From assembly GCF_002741105.1 (NCBI RefSeq), contig NZ_NIQU01000001.1, positions 868,001 through 932,000 on the forward strand: 64,000 bases of DNA, in the 5' to 3' direction. The position numbers were made by a program, and so were the translations under genes. This document shows, one piece after another, positions 42,573-51,812 of this stretch; the stretch's first letter is position 1; every line of letters starts with the position of its first letter. The notes beneath the pieces were generated by a model that saw nothing but the letters and a program-made list of their open reading frames with translations, ran no database searches and was not told the DNA's origin. The stretch is from Pseudomonas sediminis. GTDB taxonomy: Bacteria; Pseudomonadota; Gammaproteobacteria; Pseudomonadales; Pseudomonadaceae.

Positions 42573-43367
42573 CTAGCGGATCTCGGCACCCTTCATCTGC
42601 CAGAGAAACAGAGAGGTTTGCCGCCCTTCGCTGACGTCAAGCTCGCGATCAGCTGGCACACCCGAAATCTCGAAGGTATTGCTGATCAGCCAGCTGCCAG
42701 TACGCATCTCGGCTTGCGTCTTGGCCCACAGGCGCGGCATCGGCACAGGCGAGAGGAAGCAGTAGACGACATCGAACTCGCCAAGCTCGACCTGCCACAG
42801 ACTCCGATAACGAATGCTGCAGTTCTCCTGCAGCAAACAGCGCAGCCAGGCGAAAGCGAAGAGCAGGGGCGCCGTCTCGACCCCCACGAACTGTCCGCGC
42901 GGAAACTGCCTGGCCAGCTGCAGTACCGTACCTGCCGTACCACACCCCAGGTCGACGAAGCGCAGCGGCGGCTCACGCTCACTCATGAACTGCTGCAGAC
43001 GTTGCTGCGCCTTGCGCCCACTCAGGTAAAGCGGCACCTGTTCACGCAAACTGTTCCAGTTGACCAGCAGCAACAGCACGAATCCCAGCAGGAAAAGCCA
43101 GGCCGGTAATTCAGCGCGCTGCATCACCAGCAGTGCGGGTAGAAACGCCAGATTGATCCACAACCACCAGCGTGACAGCCCCAAGCGCCAGCCTATCCCG
43201 GCGGCCACGACACCTTGTAGCAGCGCCACTGAAAACAACGACATGCGCCAAGGCAGCAACGCCAGCAGATAGACCAGCACCACCACCAGCGCCAGGGACA
43301 GGCCCTGCGCTAAAAGAGCACGCAACAACGGTAGCCGCAGCACCGTTCTTTCCTCGCCTATCGTCAT
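42573..43367 (-). CDS. Membrane-anchored class I SAM-dependent methyltransferase
   Basis: 264 residues from ATG 43367 (MTIGEER), with GAGGTCGGGA upstream; an open extension upstream is not convincing. Four hydrophobic helices (about 15-105) precede a soluble methyltransferase domain with motif [13 protein letters not shown] and GVETAPLLF at the motif II position. Motif IV region is [10 protein letters not shown]. The substrate is unknown; the membrane anchor points to a lipid, quinone or membrane protein target. In P. aeruginosa I recall no gene between orn and rsgA, so this is probably a lineage-specific addition. Confidence 0.75.
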   Translation of the reverse strand: MTIGEERTVLRLPLLRALLAQGLSLALVVVLVYLLALLPWRMSLFSVALLQGVVAAGIGWRLGLSRWWLWINLAFLPALLVMQRAELPAWLFLLGFVLLLLVNWNSLREQVPLYLSGRKAQQRLQQFMSEREPPLRFVDLGCGTAGTVLQLARQFPRGQFVGVETAPLLFAFAWLRCLLQENCSIRYRSLWQVELGEFDVVYCFLSPVPMPRLWAKTQAEMRTGSWLISNTFEISGVPADRELDVSEGRQTSLFLWQMKGAEIR

Positions 43368-43454
43368 TCCCGACCTCTGTTCCTGACAGCCGAATGGCCG
43401 CCGAGCGCTCATGCTAAACTCGCCGCGATCAACACTCCACTACCCGGAAGCTCC

Positions 43455-44486
43455 ATGGCCAAACGCCAACTCAACCGCCGCCAGAACTGGCGGATCGAAA
43501 AGATTCAAGGTGAGCGCGCGGCCCGCGCCGCCAAGCGTGAATCGAAGGCAGTGGAAGCACTGGAAGGCGGTGACCTCGGCCCGGAACAGACCGGCCTGGT
43601 AATAGCCCACTTCGGCGTGCAGGTGGAAATCGAGGGTTTGCAGGGTGAAATGGCCGGCCAGGTGTTTCGCTGCCACCTGCGCGCCAACCTGCCGGCGCTG
43701 GTCACTGGCGACCAGGTGGTCTGGCGTCCGGGCAATCAGGGTGATGGCGTCATCGTCGCGCAATTGCCGCGAAACAGTGAGCTGTGCCGCCCCGACATGC
43801 GCGGCCAACTCAAGCCGGTGGCGGCCAACGTCGACCAGATCGTCATCGTTTTCGCACCACTGCCCGAGCCGCACGCCAATCTGATCGACCGTTATCTGGT
43901 GGCCGCCGAGCACGCGGGTATTCGCCCGTTGCTGCTGCTGAACAAGGCCGACCTGATCGACGAGCAGAACCAGGTCGCGCTGGACGCTCTGCTCAAGGTC
44001 TATCGTGAGCTCGAGTATCCGTTGCTGGAGGTTTCAGCCCATCAAGGCGACGGCATGGAGCAGCTGAAACAGCGCTTGAACGGCAGCGTCAGCGTATTCG
44101 TGGGCCAATCTGGCGTGGGCAAGTCATCGCTGGTCAACAGCCTGTTGCCCGGCGTCGATACACGTGTCGGTGCGCTGTCGGAGCTGACCGGCAAGGGCAC
44201 GCACACCACCACTACCGCTCGACTTTTCCACTTTCCCGGTGGCGGCCAATTGATCGACTCCCCCGGCATTCGCGAGTTCGGCCTTGGCCATGTCAGCCGG
44301 GACGACGTGGAGGCGGGCTTCATCGAATTCCACGACCTGCTCGGACGCTGCCGCTTTCGTGACTGCAAGCATGATCGCGAACCCGGTTGCGCCCTGCTGC
44401 AGGCGCTGGAAGACGGCCGCGTACAGCCACAGCGCATGGCCAGCTATCGGCACATCATCGCCAGCCTGCCGGAAGACGATTACTGA
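43455..44486 (+). CDS. rsgA: Ribosome small subunit-dependent GTPase RsgA
   Basis: 343 residues. OB-fold N-terminus, circularly permuted G domain with G4 NKAD preceding G1 [14 protein letters not shown], and a C-terminal zinc finger [14 protein letters not shown]. It acts in 30S subunit maturation, releasing RbfA. Shine-Dalgarno GGAAG is 5 bp from ATG. The stop overlaps the stop region of the convergent motB gene by 7 bp, so no space remains for a terminator. Confidence 0.95.
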   Translation: MAKRQLNRRQNWRIEKIQGERAARAAKRESKAVEALEGGDLGPEQTGLVIAHFGVQVEIEGLQGEMAGQVFRCHLRANLPALVTGDQVVWRPGNQGDGVIVAQLPRNSELCRPDMRGQLKPVAANVDQIVIVFAPLPEPHANLIDRYLVAAEHAGIRPLLLLNKADLIDEQNQVALDALLKVYRELEYPLLEVSAHQGDGMEQLKQRLNGSVSVFVGQSGVGKSSLVNSLLPGVDTRVGALSELTGKGTHTTTTARLFHFPGGGQLIDSPGIREFGLGHVSRDDVEAGFIEFHDLLGRCRFRDCKHDREPGCALLQALEDGRVQPQRMASYRHIIASLPEDDY

Positions 44487-45484
44487 TTGTTCAACTGGTC
44501 AAGCGGACTGTTGCCAGTCTCGAAGATATTCAGCCGCTCACGCAGTTGATCGGCCGGTAGCGCGTCGGCGGGCGGCACTGGCGGGCTGCCGGCGGGGGCC
44601 GGCTCTTGTGCTGACGACTCTGCACCCGCGCCCTGCTCGCCCTCGATAGCGCGCTGCGCCTTCTTGGTCAGCACGACGATATCGATGCGCCGATTGACCG
44701 GATTGAACGGATCCTCACGATCGAACAACGCCGACGAAGCGTACCCGACGACACGCGCTACCTGCTCGTCCGGGTACCCGCCGGCCACCAGCGTGCGCCT
44801 CGCGGCATTGGCACGGTTGGATGACAACTCCCAGTTACCGAAATCACCACGGCCGATGAACGGCTTGGCATCGGTATGCCCGCTGACGCTGATCTTGTTC
44901 GGCACCGCGCGAATGGTGTCGGCCATGGCCAGCAGGATGTCTTCGAAATAGGGCTGAAGGTTGGCACTGCCGAGGGCGAACATCGGTCGGTTCTCGGCGT
45001 CCATGATCTGGATGCGCAGACCATCCTGAGTGATTTCGAACAGTATCTGATCCTTGAAGCGCTGCAGCTCGGGATTCTCCTCGACCTTGTTCTGCAGCTC
45101 CTGCAATAGCAGCTCCAGACGTTCCTGCTCCATCTTTTCGGCCAGGTTTTCGATCTGATCGGTGCTGACTCCGGCCTCATCCGGCTGACTCTCCGGCGTC
45201 TCGGAGATGTCCGGATTGAGGGTGCGCTCGGGCGCTGGCGTGGGCGTACCACCCAGATCGATGGCGTATGGACTGGCACTCTCGGTGAAACCGATCGGGT
45301 CCTGGAAATAGCCGGAAATGGCTTTCTTCTGTTCCGGAGTGGCCGATGTCATCAGCCACATGACCAGGAAGAACGCCATCATGGCGGTTGCGAAGTCGGC
45401 AAACGCGATCTTCCAGGCACCGCCATGGTGTCCGCCAGCGGTCTTCTTGACCCGCTTGACGATGATGGGTTGGTTATTTTCCAT
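44480..45484 (-). CDS. motB: Flagellar motor stator protein MotB
   Basis: 334 residues. Basic cytoplasmic start, one transmembrane helix with [12 protein letters not shown] (proton-binding Asp30), a plug/linker region, and a C-terminal OmpA-like peptidoglycan-binding domain (about 190-290) with SGHTDAKP and SNRANAARR. The C-terminus has an extra low-complexity Glu/Pro/Ala tail. It anchors the proton-driven stator. Its ATG lies 4 bp after the motA stop, as an operon. Confidence 0.95.
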   Translation of the reverse strand: MENNQPIIVKRVKKTAGGHHGGAWKIAFADFATAMMAFFLVMWLMTSATPEQKKAISGYFQDPIGFTESASPYAIDLGGTPTPAPERTLNPDISETPESQPDEAGVSTDQIENLAEKMEQERLELLLQELQNKVEENPELQRFKDQILFEITQDGLRIQIMDAENRPMFALGSANLQPYFEDILLAMADTIRAVPNKISVSGHTDAKPFIGRGDFGNWELSSNRANAARRTLVAGGYPDEQVARVVGYASSALFDREDPFNPVNRRIDIVVLTKKAQRAIEGEQGAGAESSAQEPAPAGSPPVPPADALPADQLRERLNIFETGNSPLDQLNNQ

Positions 45485-45487
45485 GGC

Positions 45488-46339
45488 TTAGCTGCCGCGC
45501 ATGGCCTGTTCGAGCTCGCTGAAGCTCGGGCGATGCGCCGGGTACAACACCTTGCGCCCGAACTCTACGGCCAGGGTCGGCGGCATGCCCGAGGCGGAAG
45601 CGACCAGGGTCGCCTTGATCGCTTCATAAAGGTTCAGCTCTTCCTTGGCGTCATGCTCCAGCGCGTTCGACAACGGGCCGAAGAAACCGTACGAAGCGAG
45701 AATGCCGAGGAAGGTACCGACCAGCGCCGTGCCCACCTTCTCACCGATCTGCGCGTTGTCCGCCTCGGCCAGGATCGACATGGTGATCACGATGCCCAGC
45801 ACCGCCGCAACGATACCCATGGCTGGCATGCCGTCGGCAACCTTGGCCACGGCGTGCGCCGGGTGCTCCACTTCCTCTTTGAGGCTGGCCAGCTCCATAT
45901 CGAACAGGCCTTCCAGTTCGTGCGGAGCCATGTTGCCGGAAGACATGATGCGCAGGTAATCGCAGATGAATGCCGTCATCCGCGCATCCTTGAGCACACC
46001 GGGATACTTGCTGAAAATCGGACTGGCGTTGGGGTCTTCGACGTCGGCCTCGATGGCCATCATGCCCTCGCGGCGACTCTTGTTGAGTATCTCGTACAGC
46101 AGCTTGAGCACTTCGAGGTAATAGGCGTGAGTGAAGCGACTGCCAAACATGCTCAACGACTTCTTGAACACCGTCATGAACATGCTGCCGGGGTTGGCCT
46201 GCAGGAATGCCCCCAGCGCCGCGCCGCCAATAATCAGAACCTCGAAGGGATGGACCAAGGCCATAAACTTGCCGCCCGAGAGTATGAACCCACCGAGCAC
46301 ACAGCCAAAGACAACAATGATGCCTATGATTCTTACCAT
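45488..46339 (-). CDS. motA: Flagellar motor stator protein MotA
   Basis: 283 residues from ATG 46339 (MVRIIGIIVVFGCVLGG), the length usual in Pseudomonas. Four transmembrane helices, with the large cytoplasmic loop between helices 2 and 3 (about 60-165) and the MGIVAAVLGIVITMS helix 3. It forms the proton channel with MotB and contacts FliG. Divergent from the HDOD gene; the 120-bp gap between should hold its promoter. Confidence 0.95.
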   Translation of the reverse strand: MVRIIGIIVVFGCVLGGFILSGGKFMALVHPFEVLIIGGAALGAFLQANPGSMFMTVFKKSLSMFGSRFTHAYYLEVLKLLYEILNKSRREGMMAIEADVEDPNASPIFSKYPGVLKDARMTAFICDYLRIMSSGNMAPHELEGLFDMELASLKEEVEHPAHAVAKVADGMPAMGIVAAVLGIVITMSILAEADNAQIGEKVGTALVGTFLGILASYGFFGPLSNALEHDAKEELNLYEAIKATLVASASGMPPTLAVEFGRKVLYPAHRPSFSELEQAMRGS

Positions 46340-46459
46340 GAAATAAACGCTTGAAGAGCCTAGTGGATGGGTTATTAAAAACAACCCTTCTAATTATCGG
46401 AACTTATACGCCAGACTATAGCCAGTTATGGTCAAAAGCCAGTTTCGACTCGAGCCAAT

Positions 46460-47983
46460 ATGTCGACGTCAAAGTCCCTGCCACGCACGCTGGATGCCTG
46501 GTTACAACAACTGGGCAAATTGCCACTGCCAATCGAGCAGCAGCAGCATTTGCGCCTGCGTCGCATCCTCGCCGACAGCCGCCGCACCTGGCGCGAAATT
46601 GCCGAGGCAATAGAAGCCAGCCCATCCTTTGCCCTGCAAGTACTGCGTGAAGCCAACCAGTCGGGCAACAGCCTCAGCGATCCCGCCGAGAGTGTCGAAA
46701 CGGCACTTTCACGTCTGGGACTGAGCCGCTGCGAAGCCCTTCTCAACCAGGCACCTGCCCTGCCAGAAAGCGACATCCCTCTGCCATTCAAGCAGATCCT
46801 GCTGATTAGTCAGCATGCCAGCCAACAGGCGCGCGGCCTGTTCGGCGCACGCCTGGCACGCCTGTGGAATGAACTGCACGGCTGCAGCCTGCTGTTTCTC
46901 TCCCCTATCTGGCCGCTGCTGTGCGCCCATCCTCAACTCTTCGAGGCCTGGGAACAGCGCGTACTGCTCAAAGGCGAGCGCCCTGCCGTCGTCGAGAAGG
47001 AGTTGCTCGGGGTCACCTTGATCCAGCTGTGCGTCAAACTGGCCGAGCGCTGGCGCCTGCCCGAGTGGATCGTTCGCGGCTACCGCTTGCTGGAGCGAGA
47101 TCGGCGTCAATTGGTCAAGGCGCTGCACATCGCCCGTGATAACGAGCATCCCCTGCATCAACAGCAGATGCTCGACGCCGACATCCCCCTGCGCCACTGG
47201 CTCACTCACCCGAGCAATTGCGTGCTGCTGGCCAACGGTCTGGCGGTATCAGCGCATCAGGCCTGGGATACCGCGCACTGCCTGCGCTGGCAAAGACTGA
47301 CCGGGCTGTACCTGCAGATACCCCTGAACGAACTGCAGCAGGAAGTGCACCAGCACGCAGTGAGCAGCGCGCGCTTGATCCACGACCCCGCACTGTGGCA
47401 CCCGGCGCAGGCACTGATCTGGCCCTGGGACGCTCATCGCCTCAAACCAGCCGTGAGCGTAGCTGCCCCCCCCAAACGCGACGACCTCGCCGCCTGGCGC
47501 CAGCACTGCGCACGCCTGCTCTCCGACCCCAGCACCTTTGCCAATGTGCCGCAGCTGACGGCCTGCGCCCGTGACGCCTTGCAGGCCTGCGGCCTGAAAC
47601 GCGTGCTGCTGCTACTTGCCGATCGTAATCACACTCGCCTGCAGAGCCAGCAACATGCCGGCCTCGATGCCAGCGCAGCGACCCTCAGCCTCGATCCAGC
47701 ACAGAGCCAGGTGTTGAAGCGCCTGCTCAGTGCGCCAGGACAATTGCGCCTGACACCGAGCAACATCGCGCAGTTTTCCGCCCTACTGCCCGGCAACCTC
47801 AAGGCACTGTTCCCCAGCGAACACCTGCTGCTGCGCTCTGTGGCCAACAATGGCCGCGTGGTGATGCTGGTTATAGCGGACCAGGGCGGCCAACCACTCA
47901 ACGACGTCTGCCTACAGGCATTCGGCAAGACCGTGCAGTGCATCGAACGCGCACTGGGCAGCTTTTCCAGGCGCGGGCGCTGA
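46460..47983 (+). CDS. HDOD-domain signalling protein
   Basis: 507 residues, soluble. The N-terminal third resembles an HDOD domain: a helical RRTWREIAEAIEASPSFALQVLREANQS, then SLSDPAESVETALSRLGLSRCEALLNQ. HDOD proteins are non-catalytic relatives of HD phosphodiesterases used in signal transduction, and this one lacks an HD pair that I can find. The C-terminal part (about 340-505) looks like a sensory GAF-like region (unsure). It is located where PA4955 lies, between motA and rhodanese. No clear Shine-Dalgarno precedes the ATG. Its link with motility is suggested only by position. Confidence 0.7.
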   Translation: MSTSKSLPRTLDAWLQQLGKLPLPIEQQQHLRLRRILADSRRTWREIAEAIEASPSFALQVLREANQSGNSLSDPAESVETALSRLGLSRCEALLNQAPALPESDIPLPFKQILLISQHASQQARGLFGARLARLWNELHGCSLLFLSPIWPLLCAHPQLFEAWEQRVLLKGERPAVVEKELLGVTLIQLCVKLAERWRLPEWIVRGYRLLERDRRQLVKALHIARDNEHPLHQQQMLDADIPLRHWLTHPSNCVLLANGLAVSAHQAWDTAHCLRWQRLTGLYLQIPLNELQQEVHQHAVSSARLIHDPALWHPAQALIWPWDAHRLKPAVSVAAPPKRDDLAAWRQHCARLLSDPSTFANVPQLTACARDALQACGLKRVLLLLADRNHTRLQSQQHAGLDASAATLSLDPAQSQVLKRLLSAPGQLRLTPSNIAQFSALLPGNLKALFPSEHLLLRSVANNGRVVMLVIADQGGQPLNDVCLQAFGKTVQCIERALGSFSRRGR

Positions 47984-48033
47984 AGCGCTCTGTTTCCGCT
48001 ACAATCGACCTCTTTTCATTCAAGGAGGCCGTC

Positions 48034-48849
48034 ATGTCCGCCTTCGACAACTTGCCACTGGTGATCGAGCCGGCTGAACTGGCTGAGCGCCTGGACGCCC
48101 CCGATCTGATCCTGCTCGACCTGAGCAGTGCTGCGCGCTATGCAGCCGGCCATATCCCCGGCGCACGCTGGGTCGATGCCAAGCGCACGCAACTAGGTGT
48201 ACCGCCCGCTCCCGGCCTGCTACCCGAGCAAGCCCAACTCGAAGCGCTGTTCGCCGATATTGGCCACCACGCCGATGCCACTTATGTGGTCTACGACGAT
48301 GAGGGCGGCCCCTGGGCCGGTCGTTTCATCTGGCTGCTCGACGTGATCGGCCATGCGCGCTACCACTTCCTCAACGGCGGTTTGCAGGCCTGGGTTGGCG
48401 ATGGCCTAGAGCTGAGCCAGGAAGAGCCAGCCGTGACCCGCACCGAGGTATCACTGACGCTGAGCGATGCCCCCACCGCCACTCGCGATTATCTGCAGTC
48501 GCGCTTGGATGCTGCCGACCTGGCCATCTGGGACGTGCGTGGCGCAGACGAATACCGCGGCGAAAAACTGAGTTCAGCGCGTGGTGGGCATATCCCTGGC
48601 GCCACCCATTTCGAGTGGACCGCTGGCATGGACCCGCAACGTGGCATGCGCATCCGTACGGACATCGCCGATGTCCTGCAAAACCTGGGCATCACGCCCG
48701 ACAAGGAAGTGATCACTCACTGCCAGACGCACCGCCGCTCCGGCTTCAGCTATGTGGTGGCCAAGGCGCTCGGCTACCCACGCGTGAAGGCCTACGCAGG
48801 CTCCTGGTCCGAGTGGGGCAATCTGCCCGACACCCCCATCGAACGCTGA
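48034..48849 (+). CDS. rhdA: Thiosulfate sulfurtransferase (rhodanese RhdA-type)
   Basis: 271 residues from ATG 48034 with AAGGAGG (48022-48028) upstream. Two rhodanese domains: an inactive N-terminal one (IPGARWVDA) and an active C-terminal one with the cysteine in HCQTHRRSG. It transfers sulfur from thiosulfate to acceptors such as cyanide. The CQTHxR loop matches RhdA of Azotobacter and Pseudomonas. Followed by psd 70 bp downstream. Confidence 0.94.
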   Translation: MSAFDNLPLVIEPAELAERLDAPDLILLDLSSAARYAAGHIPGARWVDAKRTQLGVPPAPGLLPEQAQLEALFADIGHHADATYVVYDDEGGPWAGRFIWLLDVIGHARYHFLNGGLQAWVGDGLELSQEEPAVTRTEVSLTLSDAPTATRDYLQSRLDAADLAIWDVRGADEYRGEKLSSARGGHIPGATHFEWTAGMDPQRGMRIRTDIADVLQNLGITPDKEVITHCQTHRRSGFSYVVAKALGYPRVKAYAGSWSEWGNLPDTPIER

Positions 48850-48919
48850 GCGCGCTGACGATCAGATATCCCCGGCCTGGCCACGCCAGTGCCGGTTCAG
48901 AACCTTCTAAGGAAACACG

Positions 48920-49780
48920 ATGAAACAACGTCTTTTTATCCTCAGCCAGTACCTGCTGCCTCATCACCTGCTGTCGCGCCTGATCGGCTGCGTTGCCGAA
49001 TGCCGTATCGGCTGGCTGAAGAATCCGCTGATCTCGTGGTTCGCCAAGCAGTACCAGGTCAACATGAGCGAAGCGCAAATCGAAGACCTGCGCACTTACG
49101 AACACTTCAACGCGTTCTTCACCCGCGCCCTAAAAGACGGCGCGCGCCCGCTGGATGAAACTCCCGGCGCGATTCTCAGCCCGGCCGACGGCGTGATCAG
49201 CCAACTCGGCGCCATCGAGCACGGCCGCATCTTCCAGGCCAAGGGCCACAGCTTCAGCGCTGTCGAACTGCTTGGCGGCGACGCCGAACGCGCAGCGCCC
49301 TTCATGGGCGGCCAGTTCGCCACCGTCTACCTCTCGCCGAAGGACTACCACCGCGTCCATATGCCGCTGGGCGGCACGTTGAAAGAAATGGTTTACGTGC
49401 CGGGCCGCCTGTTCTCGGTCAACCAGACCACTGCGGAAAATGTGCCGGAGCTGTTTGCCCGTAACGAGCGCGTCGTCTGCCTGTTCGATACCGAGCGCGG
49501 TCCGATGGCAGTGGTGCTGGTAGGCGCGATGATCGTCGCCAGCGTCGAGACGGTATGGGCTGGCCTGGTCACCCCACCCAAGCGCGAGCTCAAGAGCACA
49601 CGCTATGACGCCGAAGCGCGTGGACCGATCGAATTGGTCAAGGGCGCCGAGATGGGTCGCTTCAAACTGGGTTCCACTGCCATCGTTCTGTTCGGCCCTA
49701 ATCAGGTGCAATGGGCCGAAGAACTAGGTGCTGGCAGCGCAGTGCGCATGGGCCAACTGATGGGCACAACCCAGGACTGA
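48920..49780 (+). CDS. psd: Phosphatidylserine decarboxylase
   Basis: 286 residues. The pyruvoyl enzyme cleaves itself at the LGST motif near the end (KLGSTAIVLF), giving beta and alpha chains; the active site YHRVHMP and FVPG-like regions are present (SPKDYHRVHMPLGG, MVYVPGRLFSVN). It makes phosphatidylethanolamine at the inner membrane. ATG starts 15 bp after a TTCTAAGGAAA ribosome-binding region. Confidence 0.95.
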   Translation: MKQRLFILSQYLLPHHLLSRLIGCVAECRIGWLKNPLISWFAKQYQVNMSEAQIEDLRTYEHFNAFFTRALKDGARPLDETPGAILSPADGVISQLGAIEHGRIFQAKGHSFSAVELLGGDAERAAPFMGGQFATVYLSPKDYHRVHMPLGGTLKEMVYVPGRLFSVNQTTAENVPELFARNERVVCLFDTERGPMAVVLVGAMIVASVETVWAGLVTPPKRELKSTRYDAEARGPIELVKGAEMGRFKLGSTAIVLFGPNQVQWAEELGAGSAVRMGQLMGTTQD

Positions 49781-49947
49781 GTCGCTGAGAAAAAGCACCC
49801 GCATCTCGACCGTTCGGTCATAGATCCGTACTCTGGCGAGGTAGACCGTCCACACAGACGGGCTGCCAGCCCAGGCAGATACTGCTAGAGTTCGAAAGAC
49901 TATTACTAGAGCCGCTTGCTAGTGCGTGGCCGGAGCCTCCGAGTTTG

Positions 49948-51750
49948 ATGGATAAACAGAGTACCCACCTTCAGCTATTGCGCGTTCCCACGCCGAGCAA
50001 GCAGAGCCTCAGCTTCTGCGACGGCAGCCCCCGCGATCTCAAACGCTGGATCGCTGGCCTGCCCAAGGCGAACATCGGTGAAACTGCACGCCAGCTGTAT
50101 CAGAGCCTGGTGGAACTCAATCAATTCCTCACTCCCTCGGAAAACCGCCTGCAGTTGCTGGAGTTGCTACGCCCGGAAGTCAGCTTCGTCTGCCAACACC
50201 TGGAACGCCACTTTCTCAACCAGGCCATCGTGCTCGACGAACGCCCGCGCAAGGTGGCCAACCTGTGCCAGGCGCTGCAAAACCACCTGGCCGTTGGCTA
50301 CAAGCTGATCATTTCCCGCGTGATCACCCGCAGCGGCAAGGATCGCGACCAACTGCTCGCCGTCTCCCTGCAGCGTGCCAGCCACAGCCTGTGCAGCCCG
50401 CTGATTCGTGCCAGTCAGCTTTACTGCCCGGTGCCCGAAGGGCTCTGGCTGGAGCTGCACCAGCTCTATCAGATCGCCTGCGAGCAGCGCCTGCAGCGTC
50501 AGGTCATTCGTGACCCGTTGGCACGCCATACTCAGGGCCAGAGCACCGAGCAGACCTACGTGACCGCACTGCTGCTGGGCTGCGCGCGTACCAACCAGAT
50601 GCGCCAGAACGGCATTGCACGCCTGGCAGAAGCGCTGGAACCCTGGAGCACGCTGGTCAAGCTGCAGCCGGGCGATCATCCGGACAGCCTGTTCGTGCTG
50701 GCGCCGCAGATCGACGGCCCACCACGCTACAAGTCGCTGTACCAGAGCAGCGAACTGCACAACCTGCTGGGCATCGATACACAGCCACTGGTCGACGCCA
50801 TCAAGGAATACCTCGATCTGCCGGAAGAAGAGCGCAGCAAATCGCGCCTGATGATTCCGGAGGGCATCAGCCTCGACCTGCTGCAACACGTCGCGGCGGC
50901 CTGGGGCGACATCGCCGAACGCACCTTCCAGCGCACGGCGGGCCACGGCAGCCTGACCCTGTGCATCGGCATGACCGCGCTGCACTTCTTCCTCGCCGGA
51001 CGCTGCTCGTTCGCCGAAGTACTCAAGCGCCCTGCCGATCTCGGTGCTGCGGTATTCAAGCCTTCCACGGGCGAGCCTGATGTCTGGTCGAACGCCTTCG
51101 ATGCCCAACGCAATGCGGCTGACGAAATCCACTTCGAAGAGATTCAGTACACCAAGGTAACCCCCGGCGAGCAGGCTCAACCCGAGAGCAATGGCGAAAG
51201 CTACCCGACCTTTCCTCTGCCCATCGTCAATCACAGCCCCGGTGGCTATTGCCTTTCCTGGCCAAAGGACGTTCCCAGCCAACTGCAGGCCGGCGAACTG
51301 TTAGGCGTACAAGACAATCCCAGCCAGGGCTGGAGCGTGGCCATCGTGCGCTGGATTCGCCAGGTCCGTGGCGGCGGCACGCAAATGGGTATCGAGCTGA
51401 TCGCGCCGCATGCCCGCCCCTGCGGCCTGCAACTGCTGCGCAAAGCCGAGCAGAACAGCCAATACCTGCGCGCCCTTCTGCTACCGGAAATCAGTGCCAT
51501 TTCTCGTCCCGCCAGCCTGATCACACCGCGTTTGCCGTTCCAGGAGGGCAGCAAGGTACTGATCAACGACCACGGTGAAGAACACCGCGCGCTGCTCACC
51601 CGCAGACAGGTCAGCACCGGCAGTTTCAGCCAGTTCGAATATCGCCGCGTAGGCGAAGAAGAAGGTGCGCCCGGGACACCTGTCACAGCCTCGCAAAGCC
51701 AGAAGCCTGCTGGGGAGGAAGATTTTGACTCGCTCTGGAAGTCGCTGTAG
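49948..51750 (+). CDS. PilZ-like (degenerate) protein, partner of FimX by position
   Basis: 600 residues from ATG 49948 (a TTG precedes). The first about 400 residues are helical and cytoplasmic with no domain I can name. A C-terminal beta-rich domain (about 420-500) resembles PilZ: NHSPGGYCL (428-436) fits the (D/N)xSxxG signature and the later GGTQMGIELI segment fits its last strands. I found no upstream RxxxR, so c-di-GMP binding is uncertain. It lies directly upstream of fimX (62 bp), the same order as PA4958-PA4959, so a role in twitching motility or c-di-GMP signalling is plausible but unproven. Confidence 0.7.
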   Translation: MDKQSTHLQLLRVPTPSKQSLSFCDGSPRDLKRWIAGLPKANIGETARQLYQSLVELNQFLTPSENRLQLLELLRPEVSFVCQHLERHFLNQAIVLDERPRKVANLCQALQNHLAVGYKLIISRVITRSGKDRDQLLAVSLQRASHSLCSPLIRASQLYCPVPEGLWLELHQLYQIACEQRLQRQVIRDPLARHTQGQSTEQTYVTALLLGCARTNQMRQNGIARLAEALEPWSTLVKLQPGDHPDSLFVLAPQIDGPPRYKSLYQSSELHNLLGIDTQPLVDAIKEYLDLPEEERSKSRLMIPEGISLDLLQHVAAAWGDIAERTFQRTAGHGSLTLCIGMTALHFFLAGRCSFAEVLKRPADLGAAVFKPSTGEPDVWSNAFDAQRNAADEIHFEEIQYTKVTPGEQAQPESNGESYPTFPLPIVNHSPGGYCLSWPKDVPSQLQAGELLGVQDNPSQGWSVAIVRWIRQVRGGGTQMGIELIAPHARPCGLQLLRKAEQNSQYLRALLLPEISAISRPASLITPRLPFQEGSKVLINDHGEEHRALLTRRQVSTGSFSQFEYRRVGEEEGAPGTPVTASQSQKPAGEEDFDSLWKSL

Positions 51751-51812
51751 GCTCCGGCGAATCCACCATTTGTCGCCTTTTCGCGTCCGTTCGGCGCGGT
51801 AATGACCCCTCT

